This document shows positions 45,001 through 54,884 of a stretch of DNA of 64,000 nt, piece by piece. Position 1 is the stretch's first letter, and each line of letters starts with the position of its first letter. The notes under the pieces are model-generated. The model was not told the origin of the DNA, did no database searches, and saw only the letters and a program-made list of their open reading frames with translations. A program made the position numbers and the translations under genes. The stretch is from Christensenellaceae bacterium (lineage in GTDB: Bacteria > Bacillota > Clostridia > Christensenellales > Aristaeellaceae), in assembly GCA_012518615.1 (NCBI GenBank), contig JAAYRU010000035.1:1-64000 (forward strand). The letters are read 5' to 3'.

Positions 45001-47289
45001 ATGCTTAAAATAGTCAATAAAAATATAGAATATAGTATCGAAGGTCTGCCTAGGTGGATGAGTACCCTGCTATATGCTAGGGGTATCAAAAGCCGTGAGG
45101 AGGCGGACGCTTTTCTATCGCCCGATATTAATCAGCTTTACAACCCTTATTTGTTAAAAGATATGGATAAGGCGGTTTCCATAATAAATAACGCTAGAAA
45201 GCTTAATCAGCGTATAGTTATATATGGCGACTATGATGTGGATGGTATATGCGCAAGCGTTATATTACATGAAACCCTTCGCGCTATGGGTATAGCTGCT
45301 ATAATATACATACCCGATAGGTTTGAAGAGGGATATGGCTTAAACGAAGAGGCTGTAACTAAGCTCTCAAAAGAGGCGGATATACTTATATCCGTTGACT
45401 GTGGTATTACTAGCGTAAAAGAGGTGGACCTCGCAAAAAAACTCGGTATGCAGGTTATAATTACAGACCATCATACACTGCCGAACAAACTTCCCGCTGC
45501 CGATGCAATAATATCTCAACTTATAGGCGATTATCCTTTTAAAAGCCTGTGCGGAGCAGCGCTTGCTTGGAAGCTGAGCACTGCGCTTAAGGGAATGGAC
45601 TATGCATTAATGCAGATAGATTTATGCGCCCTTGCCACAGTTGCCGATATGGTGCCCTTGTTAGGAGAAAATAGGGTAATAGTAAGCCATGGATTAAAAC
45701 AAATAACTAAGACCAAGCGCGAAGGACTTATAGCTCTTAAAACCGTATCCGGGATAGCAGAGGGTGATGAAGTAAGTAGTGAACAGGTGGCGTACTATAT
45801 GGCGCCAAGGCTTAACGCAAGCGGTAGATTAGCAAATGCTCAGCTTGCAGTTGAGCTTTTGTTAGAGAAAAACGTGGCTCGTGCCTTTAATCTTGCGGGT
45901 GAGCTTGACAGGTTAAACTCTCTTCGTAGGCAGGAGGAAAACAAGGTACTATCGGAAGCGAAAAACAAGCTAAAATCCTTTGATAGCTTTAGCTATCACT
46001 CTATAGTAGTAGCGGGCGAAAACTGGAACAGCGGCGTGCTGGGACTTGTTGCCGGTAAAATTGCCGAGTTTTACAATTATCCAACAGTGGTGCTTTCGAT
46101 AGATGGTGATAATTGTGTTGGATCTGCAAGGAGTGCGGGGGATATTAATCTATATGATGCGCTTAATGCGTGTAGCGATATTTTTACCCGATTTGGTGGG
46201 CATGAAAAGGCAGCGGGTCTTAGCATAAATAAGGGAAATATTGAAGCATTTGTTGAGCGGTTTGATGAAGAGGTTAAAAAACAACTGACGACAGGTGATA
46301 TTATTCCCCAAGCTTACTACGACTTTGAGCTTGATTTAAGCCTTGCAAACATGGATATGGTTGAAAATTTGTATAGGCTGGCACCATTTGGAATTGGTAA
46401 TCCGGAGCCGCAATTTCTATCTAGGGATGTAAACGCTCTACATCCAAGAGCGGTAGGCGTTGACGGTAAACATTTAAAGCTAGTATTGCAACAGAATAGC
46501 GGCATGGTGGACGCAATAGCCTTTAACAAAGGAGATAAGATAAACACTATCCGCGGAAATATAGATGTATTATATACCCTTGATATTAATAGGTTTATGG
46601 GGAAAACCACTGTTCAGAGCAAGGTACAACACATAATAAATGGCGATGATATATTTGTAAAAGATATTTCCGCTCAGCAAGAAATAATTTTGCAGGATTT
46701 AGTGCTATGTATGTCGAATAGTAGTAATAGGGTTTCTGTACCATATAAGTCGGAAGCCCCAAATATATCGGGCATAAGAGGAACCCTGCTTTTTTGTAGG
46801 ACATATGAAACGGCAAAACGCATGTCAAAACTCTATCCCGATATGGACAGGATTATCTTTACTGCAAAGGATGTAAGGCTGTTTAATTCCATTCTCTATT
46901 CCTCAGAGCTCTTTGGAATAAAAAGCCCTTATAGAACTATCTATTTGTGTGATGGAATGCTGCATCCACATGAGGCTGATATAATAAAGGATATCAGCCC
47001 CAAGGCAAACGTTATTGTACTTGAAAGAACGTATGAACTAACTGAACTACTTAAAAGCATATCAGTTTCTATTGAGGAATTGAGAGAAGGATATGTAAAT
47101 GCAAAAAGTCTAGGTACACTAGATAGTCTACCTTGGAACAATACTAAGAAAAAAGCTTGTCTTTATATTCTGGATGAGCTTAAACTTATAAGCTTATCCG
47201 GCGATGCTTTAGCTTTTTCTATGCTACCAATGATAAAATGCGATCCTATGGATAGCAAGCTATACAACTATTTTAGCAAGGAGGTGTAA
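45001..47289 (+). CDS. recJ: single-stranded-DNA-specific exonuclease RecJ
   Basis: This 762-residue 5'-3' exonuclease acts in recombination and repair. DHH-family metal motifs are YGDYDVDGI, VDCGITS and ITDHHTLP. DHHA1 motif GGHEKAAGLSI follows. An OB-fold region covers about 450-560. The remaining C-terminal roughly 200 residues are poorly conserved, as in longer Bacillota RecJ. The ATG directly follows a terminator hairpin, and no Shine-Dalgarno site is possible except inside that stem. A downstream Met (45058) would cut conserved N-terminal sequence, so I keep 45001. Confidence 0.93.
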   Translation: MLKIVNKNIEYSIEGLPRWMSTLLYARGIKSREEADAFLSPDINQLYNPYLLKDMDKAVSIINNARKLNQRIVIYGDYDVDGICASVILHETLRAMGIAAIIYIPDRFEEGYGLNEEAVTKLSKEADILISVDCGITSVKEVDLAKKLGMQVIITDHHTLPNKLPAADAIISQLIGDYPFKSLCGAALAWKLSTALKGMDYALMQIDLCALATVADMVPLLGENRVIVSHGLKQITKTKREGLIALKTVSGIAEGDEVSSEQVAYYMAPRLNASGRLANAQLAVELLLEKNVARAFNLAGELDRLNSLRRQEENKVLSEAKNKLKSFDSFSYHSIVVAGENWNSGVLGLVAGKIAEFYNYPTVVLSIDGDNCVGSARSAGDINLYDALNACSDIFTRFGGHEKAAGLSINKGNIEAFVERFDEEVKKQLTTGDIIPQAYYDFELDLSLANMDMVENLYRLAPFGIGNPEPQFLSRDVNALHPRAVGVDGKHLKLVLQQNSGMVDAIAFNKGDKINTIRGNIDVLYTLDINRFMGKTTVQSKVQHIINGDDIFVKDISAQQEIILQDLVLCMSNSSNRVSVPYKSEAPNISGIRGTLLFCRTYETAKRMSKLYPDMDRIIFTAKDVRLFNSILYSSELFGIKSPYRTIYLCDGMLHPHEADIIKDISPKANVIVLERTYELTELLKSISVSIEELREGYVNAKSLGTLDSLPWNNTKKKACLYILDELKLISLSGDALAFSMLPMIKCDPMDSKLYNYFSKEV

Positions 47290-47290
47290 A

Positions 47291-49483
47291 ATGGCTCGCT
47301 CAGCTTTTAGGGAAATGACCCTGCAGGAGATGATGGACAGGGTACAAAAAGCACATCCTGATGAAGATGTATCCATAATTGAAAAGGCGTATAAATTTGC
47401 TGCCAATGCTCATGATGGTCAAAAGCGTAAGAGTGGAGAACCATATTTTACGCATCCGGTGTTTGTTGCTAGCATATTAACGCAAATTATGCTAGATATC
47501 CCCACAATAGTTGCGGGTTTGCTCCATGATACGGTTGAGGATTGCGAACATGTAACCCTCGAAACTATAACCGAGCATTTTGACTCTGAAGTAGCTATGC
47601 TTGTTGACGGCGTTACAAAGCTTGGAAGGCTTAATTTTAGGGATAGGGAAGAGCAACAGGCTGAATCCCTCCGCAAGATGATACTCGCCATGGGGCGGGA
47701 TATAAGAGTTGTTGTAATAAAGCTCGCGGATAGGCTTCACAATATGCTTACTCTCGGCTATCTACCTGAGGATAAACAGGTCTCCATATCGCGGGAAACG
47801 CTTGAAATATATGCGCCTATAGCCCATAGGCTTGGCGTATATACAATTAAACAGGAGCTAGAGGACCTTACCCTAAGCTTTATAGACCCTGAGGGTTACC
47901 GCAATGTTGCCATACGTGTTGGGGCAAGAAGGGCGGAAAGAGAAGAGCAGATAAACACAATAATTGAAATACTAACCTCCAAATTAAAAGAGATGGGCAT
48001 TGAGAACTTCGAAATAGCCGGAAGACCTAAGCATCTATACAGCATATACCGCAAGATGGTATTACAAAATAGGAGTTTTGATCAGATTTATGATTTAATC
48101 GCCGTTCGCGTGTTGGTTGAGAATATACCCGACTGTTATTCTGTTTTAGGCGCTGTACATACGCTTTGGAACCATATGCCTATGCGCTTTAAGGATTATA
48201 TTTCAGTACCTAAAAACAACATGTACCAAAGCCTACATACTACGCTTATAGGCGGCAGAACTATACCAACACCCTTTGAAGTACAGATACGCACCTATGA
48301 TATGCATAAGGTTGCCGAATACGGAATAGCTGCGCACTGGAACTACAAAGAAGGTGGTAAGGATAGAACGCTCGATAAAAAGCTCTATTGGTTAAGGCAG
48401 ATACTCGATTGGCAGAGCGATACTAAGGATTCTAAGGAGTTTATAGACGGGCTTAAAACGGATTTATTTAGCGAGGAAGTATTTGTTTTTACTCCTACGG
48501 GTGATATTGTAAACATGCAAAAGGGTGCAACCCCTATAGATTTTGCGTACAGAATACACTCAGGAGTTGGCAATACCTGCGTTGGAGCCAAGGTAAATGG
48601 TAAAATTGTACCGCTTGACACTCCTCTTCAAACAGGTGATAGGGTTGAGATAATAACAAACAAGTCCTCAAAAGGTCCCAGCATGGACTGGCTTAGTATA
48701 GTAAAAACACAGCAGGCAAGAACAAAAATAAAGCAGTTTTTTAAGCGTGCGCTTAGGGATGAAAATATTTCAAAAGGGAAAACCATGCTTGAAAATGAAG
48801 CAAAGCGCAGAGGAGTAAAGCTTGGAGAACTTACAAAGCCCGAATATTATGAGAATATACTGAAAAAATATTCTTTTTCAGATCTCGAATCTATATATGG
48901 TGCCGTGGGTTATGGCGTGGTAACTGCTATATATGTCATTTCTCAGCTTATTGAAGAGGAACGTAAGCACAATTCCGCTAAAGAAACGCCAAAGACGCCA
49001 AGTCTTCCAGAGCCTCATGAGTATATGCAAAAAGGTAAACCTACAAACGGCATATACGTTGAGGGCGGTTCCGGCATGTTGGTACGTTTCGGGCACTGCT
49101 GTAACCCCGTGCCGGGAGATGAAATTGTAGGTTATATTACCCGCGGCAGAGGCGTTACAGTGCATAAGGCGGACTGTGTTAATATAATCAACTGTGAGCC
49201 TGAGCGAAGGATAAATGTATCTTGGGCCGAAGAAGATATAGGCGCTTTCAGCGCAAGGCTTAGGATAGTCGCCTATGACCGTCCGGGTCTGCTTGGGGAA
49301 ATCACAGTTTATGTTTCAGATGCAGGCGCCCCTGTTACTGCTGTTTCAGGGCGGCTTAATAAGAATGGCACATGTATAATACTTATGGTAGTTAAGGTTG
49401 CAAGCAAGGAGCAGCTAAACCAAGTGCTGCTTAGAATACGTAAGCGACCCGATGTTATAGAAGCGCATAGAACTGCTAGCTAG
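47291..49483 (+). CDS. bifunctional (p)ppGpp synthetase/hydrolase (RSH)
   Basis: This 730-residue stringent-response enzyme has an HD hydrolase domain ([32 protein letters not shown]), a synthetase domain ([29 protein letters not shown]), a TGS domain ([21 protein letters not shown]), a zinc-finger-like [13 protein letters not shown] region and a C-terminal ACT domain. Both active sites look intact, so it is probably bifunctional rather than a RelA with a dead HD site. It follows recJ by 1 base with a GGAGGT site. Confidence 0.95.
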   Translation: MARSAFREMTLQEMMDRVQKAHPDEDVSIIEKAYKFAANAHDGQKRKSGEPYFTHPVFVASILTQIMLDIPTIVAGLLHDTVEDCEHVTLETITEHFDSEVAMLVDGVTKLGRLNFRDREEQQAESLRKMILAMGRDIRVVVIKLADRLHNMLTLGYLPEDKQVSISRETLEIYAPIAHRLGVYTIKQELEDLTLSFIDPEGYRNVAIRVGARRAEREEQINTIIEILTSKLKEMGIENFEIAGRPKHLYSIYRKMVLQNRSFDQIYDLIAVRVLVENIPDCYSVLGAVHTLWNHMPMRFKDYISVPKNNMYQSLHTTLIGGRTIPTPFEVQIRTYDMHKVAEYGIAAHWNYKEGGKDRTLDKKLYWLRQILDWQSDTKDSKEFIDGLKTDLFSEEVFVFTPTGDIVNMQKGATPIDFAYRIHSGVGNTCVGAKVNGKIVPLDTPLQTGDRVEIITNKSSKGPSMDWLSIVKTQQARTKIKQFFKRALRDENISKGKTMLENEAKRRGVKLGELTKPEYYENILKKYSFSDLESIYGAVGYGVVTAIYVISQLIEEERKHNSAKETPKTPSLPEPHEYMQKGKPTNGIYVEGGSGMLVRFGHCCNPVPGDEIVGYITRGRGVTVHKADCVNIINCEPERRINVSWAEEDIGAFSARLRIVAYDRPGLLGEITVYVSDAGAPVTAVSGRLNKNGTCIILMVVKVASKEQLNQVLLRIRKRPDVIEAHRTAS

Positions 49484-49491
49484 GAGGAATT

Positions 49492-49941
49492 ATGAGATGC
49501 GTAGTGCAGCGCGTATCGCGCGCGGATGTAAAGGTAGAGGGCGAATTAATTAGCGAAATTGGCAAAGGCTATTTGGTGTTGCTCGGCGTAGAGCAGAGCG
49601 ACACTGAAAAGGATGCCGTGTATATTGCTGATAAAATAGCAAAGCTTAGAGTATTTGAGGACGAAAACCAGAAGATGAACCTAAGCATTAAACAAGTGGA
49701 AGGTGAAGTGTTATTAGTTAGCCAATTTACACTGCTTGGAGATGCTAGGGGGCAGAACCGCCCGAGCTTTATTAAAGCCGCAAGACCTGAACTTGCGGAT
49801 GAATTATATAACATAACAGCGGATAGGCTAAAAGAACATGGTATACTTGTAAAGCTTGGACAGTTTCAGGCTTTTATGGATGTAAGCCTAGTAAATAACG
49901 GACCTGTAACTATACTGATTGACAGCAATAAACTATTTTGA
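49492..49941 (+). CDS. dtd: D-aminoacyl-tRNA deacylase
   Basis: This 149-residue enzyme removes D-amino acids from tRNA. The family motifs [17 protein letters not shown] (catalytic region) and [11 protein letters not shown] (Gly-Pro chiral proofreading motif) are complete. AGGAGG precedes the ATG, 8 bases after the RSH gene, the common Bacillota order relA-dtd. Confidence 0.96.
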   Translation: MRCVVQRVSRADVKVEGELISEIGKGYLVLLGVEQSDTEKDAVYIADKIAKLRVFEDENQKMNLSIKQVEGEVLLVSQFTLLGDARGQNRPSFIKAARPELADELYNITADRLKEHGILVKLGQFQAFMDVSLVNNGPVTILIDSNKLF

Positions 49942-49949
49942 GGTGTGAT

Positions 49950-50519
49950 ATGCATATAGAAAAGCTGGTAGTTGGACCTGTTGAAACAAATTGTTATATA
50001 GTATCAAAGAGTGCTGATTTTGATGAGGTATTTATTATTGACCCCGGTGCAGAAGCGGATAGAATAATAAAAGCCATAGGCGACAGGAAAGTAGTCGCTA
50101 CGCTGCTAACACATGGGCATTTTGACCATACAGGTGCGTTATATGCCTTTTCCGATTATCCTATTTTTATAAACGAGAAAGATGCACCTATGCTTAATGA
50201 TTTTGACTTAAGCGCCGGAAGGCTAATGCTAGATAATACTCCACGCCCCGAAGCCACAAATTTATATAAAGAAGGGGATAAGCTACTGCTTGCGGGTGTT
50301 GAAATAACCATTATGGAGACCCCCGGACACACAATGGGTAGCGTATGCATATTAGCCAAGGATAAAATCTTTACAGGTGATACACTTTTTGATGGCGATT
50401 ATGGCAGGACTGACCTTCCCGGCGGCAGCCATGAACTTATACGAAAATCATTAAGAAGGCTTTTTACATACGAAGGCTATGAAATATACCCAGGGCATGG
50501 ACCTAACGCCATAATATAA
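49950..50519 (+). CDS. metallo-beta-lactamase-fold hydrolase (glyoxalase II-like)
   Basis: The start MHIEKLVVGP at 49950 (GAGGTG upstream) gives 189 residues. Metal-binding motifs are LTHGHFDHTG, TPGHTMGS, the bridging Asp in FTGDTLFDGDYGR and the final YPGHGP. This is the short YcbL-like class, usually encoded after relA-dtd. It may hydrolyse thioesters such as S-lactoylglutathione analogues, but the substrate is unproven. It overlaps the hemZ start by one base. Confidence 0.87.
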   Translation: MHIEKLVVGPVETNCYIVSKSADFDEVFIIDPGAEADRIIKAIGDRKVVATLLTHGHFDHTGALYAFSDYPIFINEKDAPMLNDFDLSAGRLMLDNTPRPEATNLYKEGDKLLLAGVEITIMETPGHTMGSVCILAKDKIFTGDTLFDGDYGRTDLPGGSHELIRKSLRRLFTYEGYEIYPGHGPNAII

Positions 50520-51964
50520 TGGATGTACTTTTAATCACTCCCACAGAGGAATATTCAAAGGATGTGGGGGATGTTGTTTCGCTTTTTATAAGCGACTATG
50601 CGTTGCATGTAAATGAAGATTGTGCAGCTGATATTATAATTACACATGATGAAAGCATTGTTTCTGGTACTAGAAAACTTAGCATAAGCCTTTCCGGAAT
50701 ATATTACACAAGCTCTTTTTCGGAAGAAAAAATATATTCCGACAAAATAGTAAACAAACGCATACATAAAAGGCAGTTAAAGCTTAATTTATATAGCGCT
50801 CTAAAAGAAGCGACTTCCATATCCCCGCCTTGGGGCGCGCTTACAGGTATAAGACCTACCCGTCTTGTATATTCATATATGGCGGAGGGTATTACTCTTG
50901 AAGAATCTCTATCTAAGCTTAGCAGCTATTACGATGTATCAAGTGAAAAAACTGAGCTACTCAAAGCCGTAATATTAGAGCAAAAGAAGTATGATTCTTC
51001 TGATACTAGAGATGTAAATATATATGTGGGTATTCCATTCTGTCTATCCCGCTGCAGGTATTGCAGCTTTTTTAGCGCGCTTGCTGATGACATAAGACTT
51101 ATGGAGCGCTATACAGATTGTTTAATTAAGGAAATATCAGCAGTGAAGGATATGCTAAAAACAAGCGAATATAATATACGCTGCGTTTATTTTGGCGGGG
51201 GTACACCTACTGCGCTAAGTGAAAATATGCTAGAGCGTATTTTTATTGAGCTTGAAAACATTATAAGCAGCGCTAGGGAAGTTACAGTTGAATCCGGAAG
51301 ACCTGACAGCATAAACAGAGAAAAGTTAAGCCTTATAAAAAGCTTTAATATAGATAGAATATCTATAAACCCTCAGACAAAGCACTTGGCAACTCTAAAA
51401 GCGATAGGTAGAAATCACACAAGCGAGGAAATAGAGCAGACCTTTTACCTTGCAAGGGATATGGGTTTTAACAATATAAATATGGATTTAATTGCCGGCT
51501 TGCCGGGAGAAAAAATTGATATGTTTATGGATACACTTAACTGGGCAAGCAAAATGAATCCAGAAAGCCTTACAGTACATACGCTAAGCATAAAGCGCGC
51601 AAGCCTTATGCATCTATGGAAAGACAGCTTGCCCGATGGAAATATAGTAAGCAGTATGATAGATAGCGCCCTTGAATATTGTATTAACAATAAAATGAAC
51701 CCATATTATTTATATAGACAGAAGAACCAAGCCGGAAACCTTGAAAACATAGGCTTTGCAAAGGAAGGCAAGGCATGTCTATATAATATAGATACTATGG
51801 AAGATACCTGCAGCGTTATAGCCCTTGGAGCGGGCGGTATATCAAAAAGGGTATGGGAGAACAGAAAACTAATAAAACGCTCACCAAACATGATGGACCC
51901 CTATAGATATATTGAGCGCATAGATGAAATGATAGAAAGAAAGAGGCAATTGTTCTTTAGTTAG
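50519..51964 (+). CDS. hemZ: HemZ-type radical SAM coproporphyrinogen dehydrogenase
   Basis: This 481-residue radical SAM protein is HemN-related. The 4Fe-4S cysteines are in GIPFCLSRCRYCSF (CxxxCxxC). A glycine-rich SAM-binding motif YFGGGTPTAL follows. The N-terminal roughly 150 residues and RPTRLVYSYM segment are specific to HemZ. The ATG overlaps the previous stop. It converges on the carboxypeptidase gene with an 8-base overlap of 3' ends. No other haem genes are visible, so the actual reaction is uncertain. Confidence 0.85.
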   Translation: MDVLLITPTEEYSKDVGDVVSLFISDYALHVNEDCAADIIITHDESIVSGTRKLSISLSGIYYTSSFSEEKIYSDKIVNKRIHKRQLKLNLYSALKEATSISPPWGALTGIRPTRLVYSYMAEGITLEESLSKLSSYYDVSSEKTELLKAVILEQKKYDSSDTRDVNIYVGIPFCLSRCRYCSFFSALADDIRLMERYTDCLIKEISAVKDMLKTSEYNIRCVYFGGGTPTALSENMLERIFIELENIISSAREVTVESGRPDSINREKLSLIKSFNIDRISINPQTKHLATLKAIGRNHTSEEIEQTFYLARDMGFNNINMDLIAGLPGEKIDMFMDTLNWASKMNPESLTVHTLSIKRASLMHLWKDSLPDGNIVSSMIDSALEYCINNKMNPYYLYRQKNQAGNLENIGFAKEGKACLYNIDTMEDTCSVIALGAGGISKRVWENRKLIKRSPNMMDPYRYIERIDEMIERKRQLFFS

Positions 51965-53009
51965 TTTTGTTTTGCTGCAGATGTAAATATTCTTCAAGAG
52001 CAATATCGGCATCTCGCATGAATATGCTGTGCTGCTTACCTACATACCTTATATGCCAAGGCTCAGGGTTAAAGCCGGTTATATGCTCCTTACCAAGCTG
52101 ATATCGTATAATAAAGCCGTATTCCCAGCAGTTTTTCGCAAGCCATTTTGCCTGCTCCGTATCTGCGAAAGATTTTCCGGGCACAGTTATATCAAATGCA
52201 AGCCCTGTTTGGTGTTCGCTTGTGTTTGGTGGCGCAACATCTTTAGCTGCGTTTTTTGCAGCTTCTTCAGCGCTCATACTATTGCCTGTTTCTTCGCCGC
52301 TTTCGTATTCCGCTTTGCGCTTATCGAATAGCGCCTGTTGCTCTTCCATAGTGCGGTAGCCTTCGCTTATTTGCCAGGTAGTGAGCCCGTCAGCGTGGGC
52401 GGCTTTAAGCATTTCACCAAGCGCTACTACTGCAACCTTGCTTGCCTTTTCGCCTTCATCTTTTATAATTGCAAGCTTTTCGTCAATAAGTGTGCTTATC
52501 GTAATAAGGTCATCAGGCGTATAATTATCAGCTAGTGGTGTATTTCTATTTACAAGCATTGGAAGCTCTTCTTTTTTTACATCAGGCAATATAGGTTCAG
52601 GTGTTACGACTATTTTATGGGCTTTTTCGCTATATAACATATTGAGTGTTGATTTACCCGCCAGCCCATCCGCTGTAAGTTCATGCTGTTTTTGAAATAG
52701 CATAACCGCATTTTTTGTGCCGCTTCCAAATTGACCGTCTATATCACCATCATAATAGCCCAAGTCCTTTAATTTCTGCTGCAAGTCTTTTACTTCATTG
52801 CTTATAGAGCCCATGCGAAGTAGCGGCTCGGTTGCCTTTGCGTAAAGCTGCGGTGGAGCAAGGCTTGGCGTTGGGGTTATGGCGCTTTCATATACATATT
52901 GTTTATTTATATTATCCGTCTGCATCAAAAACACAGTTGATACTGCTAAAATAACTACAATTGCAATCAAGAGTATGGCGGAAAACAAGCTTATCTGTTT
53001 GTTTTTCAT
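51957..53009 (-). CDS. VanY-type D-Ala-D-Ala carboxypeptidase with peptidoglycan-binding domain
   Basis: This 350-residue exported enzyme trims peptidoglycan stem peptides. A membrane anchor (residues 9-29, LLIAIVVILAVSTVFLM) precedes a PG_binding_1 domain (about 65-130; VKDLQQKLKDLGYYDGDIDG). The zinc peptidase domain has SEHQTGLAFDI (His and Asp ligands) and EPWHIRY (catalytic Glu, His). ATG has GGAGG upstream. Its own consensus promoter diverges from the HAD phosphatase gene. Confidence 0.9.
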   Translation of the reverse strand: MKNKQISLFSAILLIAIVVILAVSTVFLMQTDNINKQYVYESAITPTPSLAPPQLYAKATEPLLRMGSISNEVKDLQQKLKDLGYYDGDIDGQFGSGTKNAVMLFQKQHELTADGLAGKSTLNMLYSEKAHKIVVTPEPILPDVKKEELPMLVNRNTPLADNYTPDDLITISTLIDEKLAIIKDEGEKASKVAVVALGEMLKAAHADGLTTWQISEGYRTMEEQQALFDKRKAEYESGEETGNSMSAEEAAKNAAKDVAPPNTSEHQTGLAFDITVPGKSFADTEQAKWLAKNCWEYGFIIRYQLGKEHITGFNPEPWHIRYVGKQHSIFMRDADIALEEYLHLQQNKTN

Positions 53010-53036
53010 ATGCCCTCCTTAATCTGATATGCGCTA

Positions 53037-53096
53037 AGTATAATAAGGCTTGCGCCGTATGTCAACATTGAAGGAAGGCTTAAAGCATGGTAGAAT
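53037..53096. promoter_or_regulatory. divergent promoters of the carboxypeptidase and HAD genes
   Basis: On the minus strand, TTGACA (53060-53065) and TATACT (53037-53042) have a 17-base spacer. On the plus strand, TTGAAG (53068-53073) and TAGAAT (53091-53096) also have a 17-base spacer. The -35 elements are 2 bases apart, so the promoters probably interfere. Confidence 0.72.
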
Positions 53097-53115
53097 AAAG
53101 CAATAAGGAGGTATT

Positions 53116-53775
53116 ATGGAACGCATTGCAATATTCGATCTTGATGGAACTTTGCTTAACACACTTCCGGATATAGCCGGCAGCATGAACCGCTCGCTTA
53201 AAAAACTTGGACTACCTACGCATGATGTTCAAAAATACAGGCTCTTTACGGGAAACGGTTCAAAAGTACTTACTGAAAGGGCGCTGGGGGATGACAATAT
53301 GCAGTGTTTTGATGAGCTTCACACCCTCTATCGTGATGACTATGCTAAAAATAGTCGCAGAGATACTAAACCCTATGATGGCATAGTAAATATGATTGCT
53401 GCCCTTAAAAAAGCGAATTGCCATATATTGGTATACAGTAATAAAGACGATTCTGATGTTAAAAGCGTTATGGGCTATTATCTACCTCAAATAAACCATG
53501 TGGCAGGCAAGGTGGAAGGCTTTGCGCCTAAACCTGATACCGCAGGGCTTGTAAACGAAATAAATAAATTAAATATAAAAAAGCCATATGAGGTTTACTA
53601 TATAGGCGATACTATTACAGATATGCAGTGTGCCAAGAACCTTGGAGCTGTAAGCATTGCGGTTACTTGGGGTTTTCAGAATAAGGAAATGCTATCAAGT
53701 GAAAATCCTGATTTTTTTGTAGATACTCCATGTGATGTTGTTAAAATAATTTTAGGAGATATAGATGAAGTATAA
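53116..53775 (+). CDS. HAD-family phosphatase (phosphoglycolate phosphatase-like)
   Basis: This 219-residue haloacid dehalogenase-type phosphatase has motif I FDLDGTLLNT, a cap domain, VYSNKD as motif II, the lysine of FAPKPD as motif III and YIGDTITDMQ as motif IV. These match Gph-like phosphoglycolate phosphatases. The substrate is not provable. It overlaps the next HAD gene by 11 bases. Confidence 0.85.
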   Translation: MERIAIFDLDGTLLNTLPDIAGSMNRSLKKLGLPTHDVQKYRLFTGNGSKVLTERALGDDNMQCFDELHTLYRDDYAKNSRRDTKPYDGIVNMIAALKKANCHILVYSNKDDSDVKSVMGYYLPQINHVAGKVEGFAPKPDTAGLVNEINKLNIKKPYEVYYIGDTITDMQCAKNLGAVSIAVTWGFQNKEMLSSENPDFFVDTPCDVVKIILGDIDEV

Positions 53776-54406
53776 AGCAGTACTATTTGATATGGACGGT
53801 ATAATATTCAATACTGAGCCAATAGGTGTTGACGCAAATATATATGCCGCAAAGGAGCAGGGCTATGATATGTCGCGTGAGGTGTCGCTCAGCACACTAG
53901 GGCAAACTGCTAAGCGCTCTATGGATATAATACAACTTAGCTACCCTAATATAGATGTAGATAAATTTCAAGAAGATTACGACTATTATATGGATACAAC
54001 TACTGCGGAAAGCGTACCTTTTATGCCGTATGCTCTAGAAACCATTAACTTAGTACATGAAAAAAATCTGCTGTGCGGGCTTTGTTCTTCTAACTCTAAG
54101 CAGCGTATAATGCGTTACCTCAAAATTAGCGATATGTTTAATCTTTTTGATGCAATAGTTACAGGTGATGACGGCGCTAAATCAAAACCCGCGCCTGATA
54201 TGTATCTGCTGCTTGCAAAAAAGCTTTCTGTTGAGCCTGAAAGCTGTCTGGTGCTTGAGGATTCTCCCGCAGGTCTAAAAGCTGCACATGCAGCAAATAT
54301 GGATGCTTATATGATACCGGATTTAATTACCTATGATGATTCTTTTGCTCCTTTTACTAAAGGCGTGCTAAAAGACCTTAAACAGGTTATGAGCCTACTT
54401 AGTTAA
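53765..54406 (+). CDS. HAD-family hydrolase (beta-phosphoglucomutase-like)
   Basis: This 213-residue HAD protein has FDMDGIIFNTEPIG (motif I), CSSNSKQRI (motif II), KSKPAPDMY (motif III) and LVLEDSPAGLKAA (motif IV). The NTEP and EDSPAG signatures resemble the beta-phosphoglucomutase/sugar phosphatase group. rlmH follows after 1 base. Confidence 0.83.
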   Translation: MKYKAVLFDMDGIIFNTEPIGVDANIYAAKEQGYDMSREVSLSTLGQTAKRSMDIIQLSYPNIDVDKFQEDYDYYMDTTTAESVPFMPYALETINLVHEKNLLCGLCSSNSKQRIMRYLKISDMFNLFDAIVTGDDGAKSKPAPDMYLLLAKKLSVEPESCLVLEDSPAGLKAAHAANMDAYMIPDLITYDDSFAPFTKGVLKDLKQVMSLLS

Positions 54407-54407
54407 A

Positions 54408-54884
54408 ATGCCTATAACAATACTTTCGGTTGGCAAGCTTAAAGAAAAGTATTTAAGGTCTGCCTGCGATGAATATACAAAAAGGCTGTCTAGGTATGAC
54501 AAAATAAAGCTTATAGAGGTTCCCGATATACCTGAAAAAACAAACATGAGTGAAGCTGATATAGATAGAATTAAAGAGCAGGAGGGAATTAAGCTTTTAT
54601 CTCATATTTCGCCTGATGATTTTGTTATTGCGCTCTGTATAGAGGCGGAGCAGTTATCAAGCGAGGAGTTTGCAGAAAAAATTCAGGCGCTGCGTAATAT
54701 ATCAAGAAATATAGTGTTTGTTATAGGCGGTTCAAACGGGCTTGGCAACAATATTATTTCGCGCTCAAATATAAAGCTGTCCTTTTCAAGGCTCACATTT
54801 CCGCACCAGTTGATGCGGGTGATACTAATTGAGCAAATTTACAGGGCATATAAAATAATATCAAAGGAGCGTTACCATAAATAG
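54408..54884 (+). CDS. rlmH: 23S rRNA pseudouridine1915 N3-methyltransferase
   Basis: This 158-residue SPOUT methyltransferase modifies 23S rRNA helix 69. The SAM-binding trefoil-knot is visible in FVIGGSNGLGNNI and the C-terminal LSFSRLTFPHQLMRVILIEQIYRA is almost invariant. Normal length. Its stop is directly followed by the recF start. Confidence 0.96.
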   Translation: MPITILSVGKLKEKYLRSACDEYTKRLSRYDKIKLIEVPDIPEKTNMSEADIDRIKEQEGIKLLSHISPDDFVIALCIEAEQLSSEEFAEKIQALRNISRNIVFVIGGSNGLGNNIISRSNIKLSFSRLTFPHQLMRVILIEQIYRAYKIISKERYHK

